A DNA stretch of 46,402 nt from Pseudopyrenochaeta lycopersici (lineage: Eukaryota > Ascomycota > Dothideomycetes > Pleosporales > Pseudopyrenochaetaceae): positions 1-46,402 of the forward strand of contig NHZP01000121.1 in the NCBI GenBank assembly GCA_003313425.1, read 5' to 3'. This document shows, in pieces, positions 30,401 to 38,864 of this stretch. Both the position numbers and the translations under genes were made by a program. The first letter of the stretch is position 1; every line of letters starts with the position of its first letter. The notes under the pieces are model-generated. The model saw nothing but the letters and a program-made list of their open reading frames with translations, ran no database searches and had not been told where the DNA came from.

Positions 30401-30558
30401 CTAGGCAATGGCGTGGTGTTACTCAAGTATCACAGGACAGTCCCGTGACAGACGCCTTGAAATGGATGGATGTGGATATCCATTCCGCATCTGGATAACC
30501 GAGATTTGGATGGCTTTTCCAAGCACATCCATTTCAGATCCATCCATTCCTCACACTG
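27470..30558 (-). mobile_element. Complete hAT DNA transposon, about 3.09 kb
   Basis: The ends are inverted copies beginning CAGTGTGAGGAATGGATGGA (27470 onward and inverted at 30539-30558). They continue with GGATGGAT-type words and a CATCCATTT motif at both sides. CAGTG ends are typical of hAT. The element encloses one intact transposase. The 8-bp flanks (GGGCCAGC and CCGGCACC) do not match, so the target duplication is decayed or my ends are off by some bases. Confidence 0.82.
27619..29958 (-). CDS. hAT transposase, intact
   Basis: A single open frame runs from 30051. I prefer the ATG at 29958 (MKKVQQAHPEHLSIPSSP), giving 779 aa, because the upstream part looks like leader. A BED-type zinc finger (WWLCVRCH ... 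NVIEHIRQVHGK) is followed by the DDE core: ISFDLWTSGN, LDNASNNDS, RRLRCAGHVINLIARHLL. The C-terminal dimerisation region reads PLEWWRTIGSNEYPHLAQMAFDILSIPAMSDEPERVFS. Length and motif order match autonomous fungal hAT elements. No stop or frameshift is seen and the terminal repeats are present, so mobility is possible; expression is not shown. Confidence 0.92.
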   Translation of the reverse strand: MKKVQQAHPEHLSIPSSPTSSSASSLDVASDTASDAPSHPREPTNSRTGDAIPDKESKFKYDCIDWSQLPGFSIPISRRTARLNSPIWKFGVPTEHTLTGARWWLCVRCHTSDKVSQACHAHHYKVDSGSTNVIEHIRQVHGKTWTRDREIFPFRRRGVSVPADLDINESREQEILNALALAFDEATFQKLLIRWIVYDNVSFRQVDSEPFHDLLAYLSPRAKDAIPSGKTVKDWIMKGYNTHKAKIKQELQESISKIHISFDLWTSGNCLSLNGIVAHFINAEFQSKTILLATPEQTDSHAGIDIAEQVISVIKDFGIQDKLGYFILDNASNNDSAMKTIGGQFGFDPDERRLRCAGHVINLIARHLLFGFDKNLFEFEGSVPANLKEELNRWRRTGPVGKAHNLIVWTYASPQRRKRWHHAQFKYFKSIIDSTEWHTIKIRELHRSNDTRWNSIYDEIKTLLKLRAPFEDFLTSEHQRIGKEKSKRHWTRDEDHSQNTILRDMLNAEDWDILIQYQKLLEPCWLATVDLQGQPGDGKSCGISKVQFDLEFIVEELTAAYDRYKHASPATTEGQWHFAAQIKLALDRAEEYYAKLGDSPAYLAAAVLHPAYTWRVIESQWANRKSWITTGRKAVKSLWNSTYKQLPVSDTISPVKKATTHEPDTLETFHNRAKSLAKARSKVQKVAIPDEFERYSNQEPTDLRLPLEWWRTIGSNEYPHLAQMAFDILSIPAMSDEPERVFSRLGLMITTRRNHLEQPTIQAAQCLHSWDKANIITLK

Positions 30559-30776
30559 CCGGCACCTACTTCCAGCTGGCTCGAGGAAACACTATATTGG
30601 GAACTAAACTAGCTACTGGCTTAGGAGCATGCTTCTTCGCAGCTGGTGTGTTGGGATTTTACTTCTTCGCAGCACTTGTCGTTGCTATTATGGAGTTGCC
30701 TATGCCGGATCTTCCACTCTTCGATCTGAGCATGTTTGTGAAGCCACGGTTGCGATGTACGGCAAAGCAGGATTAG
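30559..30776 (+). pseudogene. C-terminal fragment resembling a GPR1/FUN34/YaaH transporter
   Basis: Directly after the hAT end the frame reads GTYFQLARGNTILGTKLATG, then a membrane helix (CFFAAGVLGFYFFAALVVAI), then ELPMPDLPLFDLS and a short tail with stop at 30774-30776. The helix followed by a short loop and an 'LP-x-DLS' end resembles the last segment of fungal acetate/ammonium GPR1/FUN34 proteins. The other helices are not found on the far side of the hAT element, so the rest was lost. Assignment is moderate. Confidence 0.45.
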
Positions 30777-31062
30777 AGAAACTCCATTTCATCGAGAATT
30801 TATGACTGAGGGTCTTTTAGCATTTCGACTCACGGTTTACAGGACCGCTGGCGGTTGTTTCTAATCATTGTATGCCTTCGTGTACCACTGATCGTCTTAT
30901 ATACTATACTGTATTTTGTCAGCATTTTGCTAGTCCGATCTTAAACTCGCTCCTCAGCCCTTCACTTTTGATTGCATGTCCGTTAAGATATCATGCATCA
31001 ATTGGTTGGAGCATAGCTCGCCATGTTCCGCAAGTGGTTGTGTCAGACTACACAAGTGCTGT

Positions 31063-31227
31063 TGTTAGATACCAGGTACGCGATACTGTATTGTAGTACA
31101 AAGCTCGGGTGTAACCAATTGGCACACACACACTCCATAAAAGGCAGAAAAGAGAGAACACACAATGAATGACGTTCATCATCAAAAATTCATCAAAGAT
31201 CAAGCCAAATAGTCCTTGAATCTGACA
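31063..31227 (+). repeat. Solo LTR-like repeat, family B, copy 2
   Basis: A 165-bp unit TGTTAGATACC...GAATCTGACA, closely matching 23750-23919 with small indels. No internal retrotransposon sequence follows. No matching target duplication was seen. Confidence 0.6.
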
Positions 31228-32739
31228 GATTGATGCTTACATTATCAATCGACGCCCAAGATTGAACTCAATCTCACAACCAGAAACGCCTCTTGAGTTG
31301 TTTAATCTCTTCTTATAGCCGCTCGCTCCTCTAGACACGGAAACTCTTTCTTGTCTTACATGCCCAGACCCCACGATTACCCACAACGTCCGCTCCAGTA
31401 TGCATCAGCGACCAAGCTAACACCTACACACCTCGTCTGAGCTCGTCTCCGACAGTCCAACCCCATACCATCCGAACACCCCTGCCTACTCTATCGTGGA
31501 CTCGAAGGCTACAATATTCACGATCTACGGTACCGTCGCTGACGCACCTTCCGGTCCAGCTTACCAAATCTCTTCCTTACTTGACGCCCACGTATCCCAA
31601 CTCTGCATCCGATGTCTTCGCCCTGAAGAACATGGCCGTGTACAAGCTGGCGTGCCGAATGTACTGCTTGAGGATAAAAGTACTCCGTACGAAGCGTACC
31701 AAACCCCATCCTTGAGTAACCAGTATCATATAGAAGGAAAATTGCAGAGCACACTGCTTGGAGCGCTACTGCTCTGATTCGGACTCATGGGAAGGCACAT
31801 TCGACACACTACCAGCCAATGTAGGAAGTCAATTGATTTCATGACATGCAGAAAAGCTGGGGCCTCTATTCCCGTCATTAGGAATCAGTGGAACGAGGGA
31901 GAGCCTAGTATGTGGAAGGATGTTAAGGGTGATGTCCTGGCTACGGAGGTTCTAGAGCTTGATTGTGATGGGATGCGCATGCCGACGATCGAGATGAGGA
32001 AAGGGCTGGATATGACTTTCAAAGAGATGCTGCTTGCGTTGTGGGTAACCGGGTTTGTGGGCGACATTTGGAGTCTCAACCAAGGATCAGACTTGATGAC
32101 ACCACCACACAGCACATCATGAGTGGGAGAAGGGCGGTAACACAGACCCTGCTCCCATGCTGATGCTGATTGCGCTAGGACTTGCGAGCAGAAAGAATTA
32201 CCTCTCCAAGATTTGATTACCACGTAATGGTGCTGTTACACATATTAGGCGGAGATGAGACCTGTTGCTTCAGTAGATTACTGCAGCAGCGAGCCTAAGA
32301 ACTCATGGATGAGGTTTGAGCTACGGATACTTTTACACGAAGCACTAAACCCGCGGTCCAAGCAACCTTGACAAGTCGCAAAGCCAACCCGTAGAAAGAC
32401 CGTCTGCGTGCCCGACTAATCATATTTGCGCCATGTTATATTGGAGAAAGATCATGAGACACACTGTTCCATGGCTCATAGCAGGAGGGTAAGTTGCGCG
32501 ACATATTGACAGAGCCGCCCTGATAAGAAAAAATCAGGTATCTGTTATTATCTGGACTGTATGCGTGCGACCCGCAACTCAGGTTCGACAAAGCACTACT
32601 GTGCTTTTCTGCTATCTTTTCCTGTGCTCTGGGACATCTCTTTGTGATCGTCATCCGAACAACGGACGTCGGCAGCGATCCGCAAGGCGGATCCGTCGTA
32701 GTGTAAGCAATGAATCTACCGCTTGGTGAGCATTGCTGA
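31228..32739. other. Intergenic, no gene supported
   Basis: Frames at 31496-31777 and 31787-32122 (plus) are open but I recognise no family, signal peptide or domain. The long minus frame at 32436-32960 is partly antisense to the membrane-anchor fragment that follows. Nothing else stands out. Confidence 0.35.
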
Positions 32740-33123
32740 TACGAAGCAAGATCGGCATTACATGCAACCATTTTCGGCCTCTGTTCAATACCATACAACT
32801 TATGGACTTCGCGCGGGTATACCTGGGGTCCTGCTCCTGCAGTAGGCGTCGCAATAGGTGCAATCTCGGCGTTGTTCTTTGGTGCCCTTCTCGTATGGGA
32901 ACAAGCCCACAAGCAAAGATCGAGAGGTGCCGATACGAGGCTGCAGGTCCGTCGCAGCAAGCCTCGGACAAATTCTACAGCAAAGGATCATATTAGACAA
33001 CAGATGGCTCGACTTCTTATAAGCCCAGAACCACCCGAAGAAGATAGCTCTTTTCGGCTGGAGATGCCTCCACATCGAGATGTGAATGAGTGGTTGGAGC
33101 AGGGAATGAGCAAAGCTAGTTAG
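32740..33123 (+). pseudogene. Possible C-terminal part of a single-pass membrane protein
   Basis: From 32740 (after a TGA) the plus frame reads a short lumenal piece ending YNLWTSRGYTWGPAPA, one hydrophobic segment (VGVAIGAISALFFGALLVW), then a basic and polar cytosolic tail to a stop at 33121-33123. This layout matches fungal Mid2-like or wall-sensor-type membrane anchors, which have a variable secreted domain upstream. No ATG, signal peptide or upstream exon was identified, so it is either a gene with unrecognised 5' exons or a remnant. Confidence 0.35.
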
Positions 33124-34816
33124 CGGTTGAGGAAGTAAACTTGGTCGGCAGCATTCGATTCGCATTCCACGATAGCTAAGGCATGTCTATCGTCTCAATC
33201 GACATCGCTACTTTCGTCCAGATGCCGCTTTCTACTTCGTGACAAACCATCAGCTTCCATTCAGCCCGAAGCCAAGGTCATGTGTAGGGTGGCGTGGCAG
33301 GCGCATCAAGTCGTCATGAATGATTAAGACGAGTGCTACAGGGCAGACTGCGTTATCTCATAATAGTACTTCGTAGACCATCCTCCAAGCCAGAGAATTC
33401 AAAGCTCGCTCAACCAGGTGCAGAAGAAAACAAGCTACTACAGCGTAGGGTTCAATTCCGTTTCCTTCAGTCAATTTCATTTCTTTGGAGCCAAGCCCAT
33501 CGTCGTGGAAGGCATTAACGGACGGCATGCGTAACGTCCCAACGTCAACGAATCAGACTTGTCAACAATCAAGCTGATCGGCGGCTTGATTGGCGAACGT
33601 GCCACAGATGGGGACTTGCACGCCTTCACAGAGCACACGGTACCACGTGCACGCTCAAATAGGAATCAAGCCAGCCGATCGGCTTGATTGTTGACAAGTC
33701 TGCAACGAATTGCTTGGGCGGCAGGGCTACGATCCATTTCTGTGATGGCAAATGAAGCTCCCACTTGTACTGGTAGGCATGTTCCGCTTGACGCGATCTA
33801 ATGACTATAGAAGAATCCCATCATATGCGCTATGTTGCATCCCGCTTTGGTCTTGGCTCATTCAAATTAGTACGCACAACCATTCTGTCTCTCCATATCT
33901 GCTTCCGAACCCTTAGACGCAATCATACAATGATCTCATGTGCCCATTTCAAGATTTCAGTTTCGCTGAAGCTGTACGTGAAGCGCAGTCCCCTAATAGC
34001 GGTGATCTTCGAATGATATTCCATTCACGTATACGTCTAAAGCGCATTCAGCTTCTGCTAGGGGACCAGGGGCTGTATTTGAGGAGACTTCATTCTGTCC
34101 AACAGGAAAACCCAGCCGAAGATATACTTTAAAACCAAACCGTTCTGTTCGCAATACGTCCCATCGCTTGTGTGTCAATGTTGGTCGCATAGTTTTGACG
34201 ATGCCGATGACGCCGTTGATTCCGACGGCACTTCAACAGGCAGAATTGACTAGAAGAGAATTGGACAAGATGCATCATCGCCAAACTCCAAGCATATCTT
34301 CTGCTTCAGTCGGGTAACGACAAATTGGGGCTCGAGCGAATTAGGTCGTTTCCTCGTTATGCTCCCTCTGCGCGCTCCTAGAATGCTGCTGTATCATTTG
34401 TGCGACTCTCCCGCAAGACAAAGACGGGAGGGCAACACAGATGCTTTACTCTACAACTGTATTTGCGAGCATGTTTGCGGATAAGGCATTCTTGAAGGCC
34501 AATAGTCATCTTAATCAGCATTGAAAGCTACGCCGATATCAATGTGCTCATCAAGAAAGGCGTCTCTTTATGATCAAAAGGTGATCAGTTTATAAACCAT
34601 ATATGGCGTCAGTGGTGGAATTTCTATAAGACTGGCTGCTTGCATTTCAGTCTGTAAACATCCCCATCGCGGCCGCACAACACGTATAGTTTGCCCCGAA
34701 AGAGCTGAAACCAGTGTCACCTCGTCGAATCCGCTTTCGCGCCTACACGCTGTGCCAGCTCTCGTCTTAACACCATCCCGCGTTTACGAAGAACTACTTG
34801 CCTTGCGGATTCTACC
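33124..34816. other. Intergenic apart from a MITE, no gene supported
   Basis: This stretch holds the 149-bp MITE (33554-33702) and otherwise only short frames without resemblance. The final 200 bases before 34817 are presumably the promoter of the acidic-tail gene. Confidence 0.4.
33554..33702. mobile_element. 149-bp hAT-type MITE, second copy
   Basis: The ends are a perfect inverted pair CAGACTTGTCAACAATCAAG / inverted. The 8-bp duplication CAACGAAT flanks it on both sides (33546-33553 and 33703-33710). The outer 20 bp resemble the element at 21630, but the interior differs, so these are two members of one family of hAT-derived miniature elements. Confidence 0.88.
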
Positions 34817-35524
34817 ATGCCCCAGTCGAAAATCTCGGGGATGCTCCGAAGGCACCAGGACATCGTGGAAGAGTTATGCTTTTATCTTGATAATGAACCA
34901 GCCAAGATACGACGCTATTTGAAAGGCCTACCGCTGGCAGACGTTGTAGTGCTCCTCCAAGTGTTTCCTGAGGAACTGAAATACCAGCTAGTTCAGTTGA
35001 CAAAACCGGAAATAGCCGGCAAGATTCTTCTAGACATGGACTGGGAACGTCGAGTAAGAGTTTTCAAGGATTTAAGCCAACATTACAGGGAAAAGGTACT
35101 TGGTACCTACGATGAGCACGAAGCCAATACAATTCGCAGTGAGATCTGCATCTGGACCAATATGGACTCTCTTTGTAAATCAATGGGGCAACTTATGAAT
35201 ATCGGGAAAGCAGATGGGCTTATGGTGCATGGACAACACACGAATGAGGAGGAGGATGCAATAATCAATCAGGACGGTGCGGAGAGTGACACCTCAAGGA
35301 CGCTTTCGGTTGACGAAGAATACTCTGAAGGAGACTGTGATCCAGAGAAGGCTACGGATCACGATGGTGACGACCGAAGTACGGATGAGCATGTTGATGA
35401 AGACGATGAAGACGATGAAGACGATGAAGACGATGAAGACGATGAAGACGATGAAGACGATGAAGACGATGAAGACGATGAAGACGATGAAGACGATGAA
35501 GACGATGATGAAGAAGCAGAATAG
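34817..35524 (+). CDS. Hypothetical protein with MgtE-N-like helical region and acidic repeat tail
   Basis: The frame gives 235 aa from ATG 34817. Residues 15-95 (DNEPAKIRRYLKGLPLADVVVLL, FPEELKYQLVQL, EIAGKILLDMDWERRVRVFKDL) repeat a helical pattern similar to the cytosolic N domain of MgtE magnesium transporters, but no membrane part follows. The C-terminal 80 residues are strongly acidic and end in twelve D-E-D units encoded by a perfect 9-bp tandem repeat. An acidic tail of this kind is seen in histone- or nucleic-acid-associated proteins, but no function can be assigned. The frame is intact; repeat number is likely variable between isolates. Confidence 0.6.
   Translation: MPQSKISGMLRRHQDIVEELCFYLDNEPAKIRRYLKGLPLADVVVLLQVFPEELKYQLVQLTKPEIAGKILLDMDWERRVRVFKDLSQHYREKVLGTYDEHEANTIRSEICIWTNMDSLCKSMGQLMNIGKADGLMVHGQHTNEEEDAIINQDGAESDTSRTLSVDEEYSEGDCDPEKATDHDGDDRSTDEHVDEDDEDDEDDEDDEDDEDDEDDEDDEDDEDDEDDEDDDEEAE
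35396..35503 (+). repeat. Tandem repeat GATGAAGAC x 12
   Basis: Twelve perfect copies of a 9-bp unit lie in frame inside the preceding gene and encode DED units. Perfect identity suggests recent expansion by slippage or unequal exchange. Length changes in whole units keep the frame. Confidence 0.95.
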
Positions 35525-36002
35525 TTCCACAGCAGCAGACGCTCACTCTTTGCTTAAGAGCATCAGTTATAAGCAATCGCTGACAAGTGGTTTCCCTTGC
35601 AAAAGTCTAATCCTTTGATTTCAGGTCCCCCTGAATATCATATCATATACTCTTTGCTGTGTACCAGGTAGTCGGTCAACGTTGTGCCCTTCACTGTGAC
35701 CTTTCTTGCTCCCATTGCTCAGCCGTAGAGAAAATCGATGTCCTACTTGTATGGTCGGTCGAGCACCCGTGGCATAGAGAAGAGGAGGCCCTGATTTCGA
35801 TATGAACAAATGAAAACTCGCTTAATATCTACCCAGTGGATACTTTCATTTCGATGACCGCTATTCGTCTCCACCGATTCGTTAAACGCAAGCAAGCTTG
35901 CATCGCTGCAAGTTGTAGTCGTCTTGTGACTATTAAAAGTGCAATTTCTCTCGCCCAAATACAATATTTCGGCAAGAAAGCGCCGCATACCATGTCACGT
36001 GT

Positions 36003-36178
36003 TGTCAGATTCAAAGACTGTTTGGCTTAATCTTTGATGAATATTTGATGATGAACGTGATTGATTGATTCTGTATTTTCTGCCTTTTTGTGTGTCCCTC
36101 TGCCAAGTGGTTACACCCGAGAGTTTGTGCTACTATCTAGGATCTCGCAACTTGGAGATCCACAGGTGACATCTAACA
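36003..36178 (-). repeat. Solo LTR-like repeat, family B, copy 3 (inverted, diverged)
   Basis: Inverted relative to the copies at 23750 and 31063. On the minus strand it runs TGTTAGATGTC...GAATCTGACA, sharing CTCGGGTGTAACCA, AAGGCAGAAAA and GTTCATCATCAAA. The first third differs from the other copies. No target duplication was recognised. Confidence 0.55.
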
Positions 36179-36592
36179 CCCCATCGGGCCTTACATCTGA
36201 CACGTGTATATATGAACCGCACGCTAGGCGACATATCGCCATCACCGTAATTTACCCTGGTCGCAACAACGTCGACCTACTTCATCGCTAACTTGGACTT
36301 AGGTAGTATGTTCGGCATCTGTATACTGTATGGCAAAGAGATATTCAACCCTAATCTATCGTTCTTTGACGACTGCTAAGAAGACTTGGAGCTGCCGAAG
36401 TCTGATTACTATTTAGTTCAGCATCGTGTCCAGAAGATCATCGACCAATGCGTCCAAGTAAATTGCTCCGAAAAGCGATGACGGGTGGTGTGAATGCTAA
36501 GATGATTTGGTTCGTCCGTCAGCTCACAAGGTGAAAAACGCAAGAGCTTGGTGCGAGCTCTGTAATCCTGCCATGTGTGCGATAATCTCAAG

Positions 36593-36811
36593 TGTCGCAG
36601 GCCAGATCCACCTGGTGGAAGCTCATTGGCTCAGGAATCAATCATCACATGATAGCTGTCGCGAGGGACATAAATGCACCTCTCCTCACTATAGCACATA
36701 GAAAGGATCTCACATCTACATACAAAAAATACACACACAGTTACAATGCATTCTCCTCATTTTCTTCACCCATTTTCACTGTTCGTTTTAACACACACGT
36801 CCAGTGCGACA
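36593..36811 (+). mobile_element. Diverged solo LTR related to the Copia LTR
   Basis: 219 bp from TGTCGCAG to CAGTGCGACA. The final 40 bases (CATTTTCACTGTTC, then TTAACAC, then CAGTGCGACA) resemble the Copia LTR end, but the rest has diverged. The target duplication TCAAG is perfect on both sides (36588-36592 and 36812-36816). It marks an older or sister family. Confidence 0.75.
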
Positions 36812-37619
36812 TCAAGTCATGGAGGCACCAAGCTATGAGGCTGGCGTAACCAACATGGACTCAAGATGATTTTGACTTGGTAGGTATTACTGTGATAAAG
36901 CGCTAGAACACTAGCTGATGTCGCTTGTGTACTGTGGAGGTGCGAACGAGGCTACAGTGGTTCAGATATGCATACAGTCGCTTGCGAAATCGCCTTCACC
37001 TTTTGTGCACATGAAGATTCTTGACCCTTGCGGCCCCAGGATGTCCTTGTTGTTTTTTAGCCAATCATGTTCCTGTAAGACGATTCTGCGGAGTTTGAGC
37101 AGGTTCCGCTGTCAAACACTGAAGGCAGATGATTGGCCACACAACAGCATGGGTGTCCTAGTGCGGTGGGGGCCAAGAATCTTTGGGTGCGCAAAAAGGT
37201 GAAGGCGGTTTCGCAAGCGACTGTAAGCAATCTGAAGAGAAACTTTCCTTGATGAGCAGAGAAGCAGTTTCAGCATGCATGTATTTCTGTAGAAATAAGG
37301 ATGCTTGGTAGTGTGTTGAGGTGGATTGAGCCTTGCAGCGAGCCGAGCATCAGCGCCAGGTGAGGTTGGAAGGATCTTTAAGGGACAATGATCACAACAG
37401 CTGTGTATTCGCATGGAGTGTCTAAGGGGGACGGTTTAATTTCCCAAATATCACAAATCGCTGAGATCCTGATCTACAGCTGCTCCTTCAGCACGATATG
37501 GCAGATTTTGCCTCCCAACCTTTATATAACCTCTACACCTGATGCTCATCCGCAGCACCGTGGTCCTTCCAATTTCATAAACCCAACAGATCAGAGGAAA
37601 CAAGGTTATTTTAAGCACA

Positions 37620-38103
37620 ATGGGAGGGAACAGGGGCTCGGATCTTCCCTTCAGAAAAGCAGTGGACAAGGATATGGAGCACATCAGCGAACCCGACAAT
37701 GCAAGCGACGAAGAGTGGCGACCAATCAAGAAAAGACGAGTGAGCTCTACCGTGCCAAAGCAGAGAAATCAGGAAGCGCGGTATAGGGCGAAAGCAGGAT
37801 CGTGGGAGACAGGAGTGGAACGTGTTGTCACTATTGTCCAAGACCCCTATACAGGCGAATTAAGCGCTCTACTGGCTTGGAAAAATGGGAGCGCTCCGAC
37901 TTACCATCCGCTAAAGGAATTGTACGCAAAGTGTCCACAACTTGTAAGAATGACCTATGGCTGCGCATCGCCCACGCTAAATCCTCGCATAGACCTTGCA
38001 GTACTACGAGAGTCGATTGTAAGTGTTCTTCCCTCGCGAATTGCGTTGAGAGTGTGTCTCATCACTTCAGAATATTCGAACCCTCCTTATAGAGCGCGCT
38101 TAA
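37620..38103 (+). CDS. HP1-like chromo-shadow domain protein without chromodomain
   Basis: Exon 1 (37620-38018) and exon 2 (38071-38103) are joined by a 52-nt GT-AG intron (GTAAGT, TTCAG), giving 143 aa. The N-terminus is acidic then basic (SDEEWRPIKKRRVSS). Residues from about 62 on read GSWETGVERVVTI, DPYTGELSALLAWKNG, and YAKCPQLVRMTYGCAS, matching the chromo-shadow pattern 'SWE...V.TI...G.L...L.WKNG...KCPQ..L.FYE' of fungal HP1. That domain mediates dimerisation and binding of partners in heterochromatin. The H3K9me-reading chromodomain expected upstream is not present before the ATG. Without the intron the frame would continue to 38297 with no resemblance to HP1. A regulator or decoy of HP1 is possible, but this is speculative. 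Confidence 0.6.
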
Positions 38104-38864
38104 GCATTGTGAGATCTGCAAAGCATGTAGCACTTAATGCGCGCTACCACAAGAGGCTGCGCAACGTTGCCGTTTGGGTGGTCCGTATGATGATGCAACC
38201 TAGACTTCGGATTCAGTGCAGGTGGTACGACTTTGGAGGCAGGCTCATGCTTCTGTTCTGCGTGGAGGGCACGTTGGTGAAGTTCTACATAGCATAAAGC
38301 ATTGACACGCAGTGCAATCAGTTGTACGCCCGACATCCTCTGATATCCTTCTGACAACCTCTTGCATGTGATGCATGCCATGCCACACCGTCCATGAAAA
38401 ACGAGCCGCTGCACTTTTGCATCTGATCTAGTCTATCTCAGCGATCCAATCCGTAATCTCATGGCATGGAAAAGCTGCAGTTGCAGGTTTCGAGAGAGCC
38501 ACTAAGTTCTCAACCGCCTCCCCTATGAGTCCTACACATCTTTTTGCTCTGAGGTTATGTCATTACTGAGTTGATGCTTCCATGCTACCATCATGCTGAT
38601 TAGTCCTACTTCCTGTAGACATGCTGATAACATGGTCTCAGTCATCGTCACAGATAGTTGTGCTTGCCACAAGCATTTCATCGGATCACTTTTCACCTGT
38701 ATGAGCTTCGGTGCCTTTCAACGTCAGCGTTCTATATGGCTCAAAGTATATCTCTGTGCTGTCTCGATCGATGTCCTCGATCTCGACTTTTCTCTCCTTT
38801 CTCCTTCGTAAACTAACCTAGCCCTCTACGTATCTCCTCTCTGTCCTCACAGCCTATCCAAGTC
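38104..38864. other. Intergenic, no gene supported
   Basis: Short frames only. The pyrimidine-rich run TTTTCTCTCCTTTCTCCTTC at about 38790-38810, 55 bases before ATG 38865, looks like a fungal promoter or leader feature of the patatin gene. Confidence 0.4.

Larger units (their letters stand above)
35525..37619. other. Intergenic with two LTR remnants, no gene supported
   Basis: Apart from the LTR-like units at 36003-36178 and 36593-36811, only short frames without resemblance are present. The last 250 bases include a run just before ATG 37620 that may be the promoter of the chromo-shadow gene. Confidence 0.4.

Noticed and set aside
32436..32960. A 174-codon minus-strand frame.
   Set aside because: It has no family resemblance and its start is antisense to a membrane segment and tail on the plus strand that look more protein-like.
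35294..35618. Four long open frames over the GATGAAGAC repeat on both strands.
   Set aside because: They are repeat artefacts of a 9-bp unit; only the frame with a non-repetitive N-terminal domain is credible. The repeat also has no spacers, so it is not a CRISPR array.
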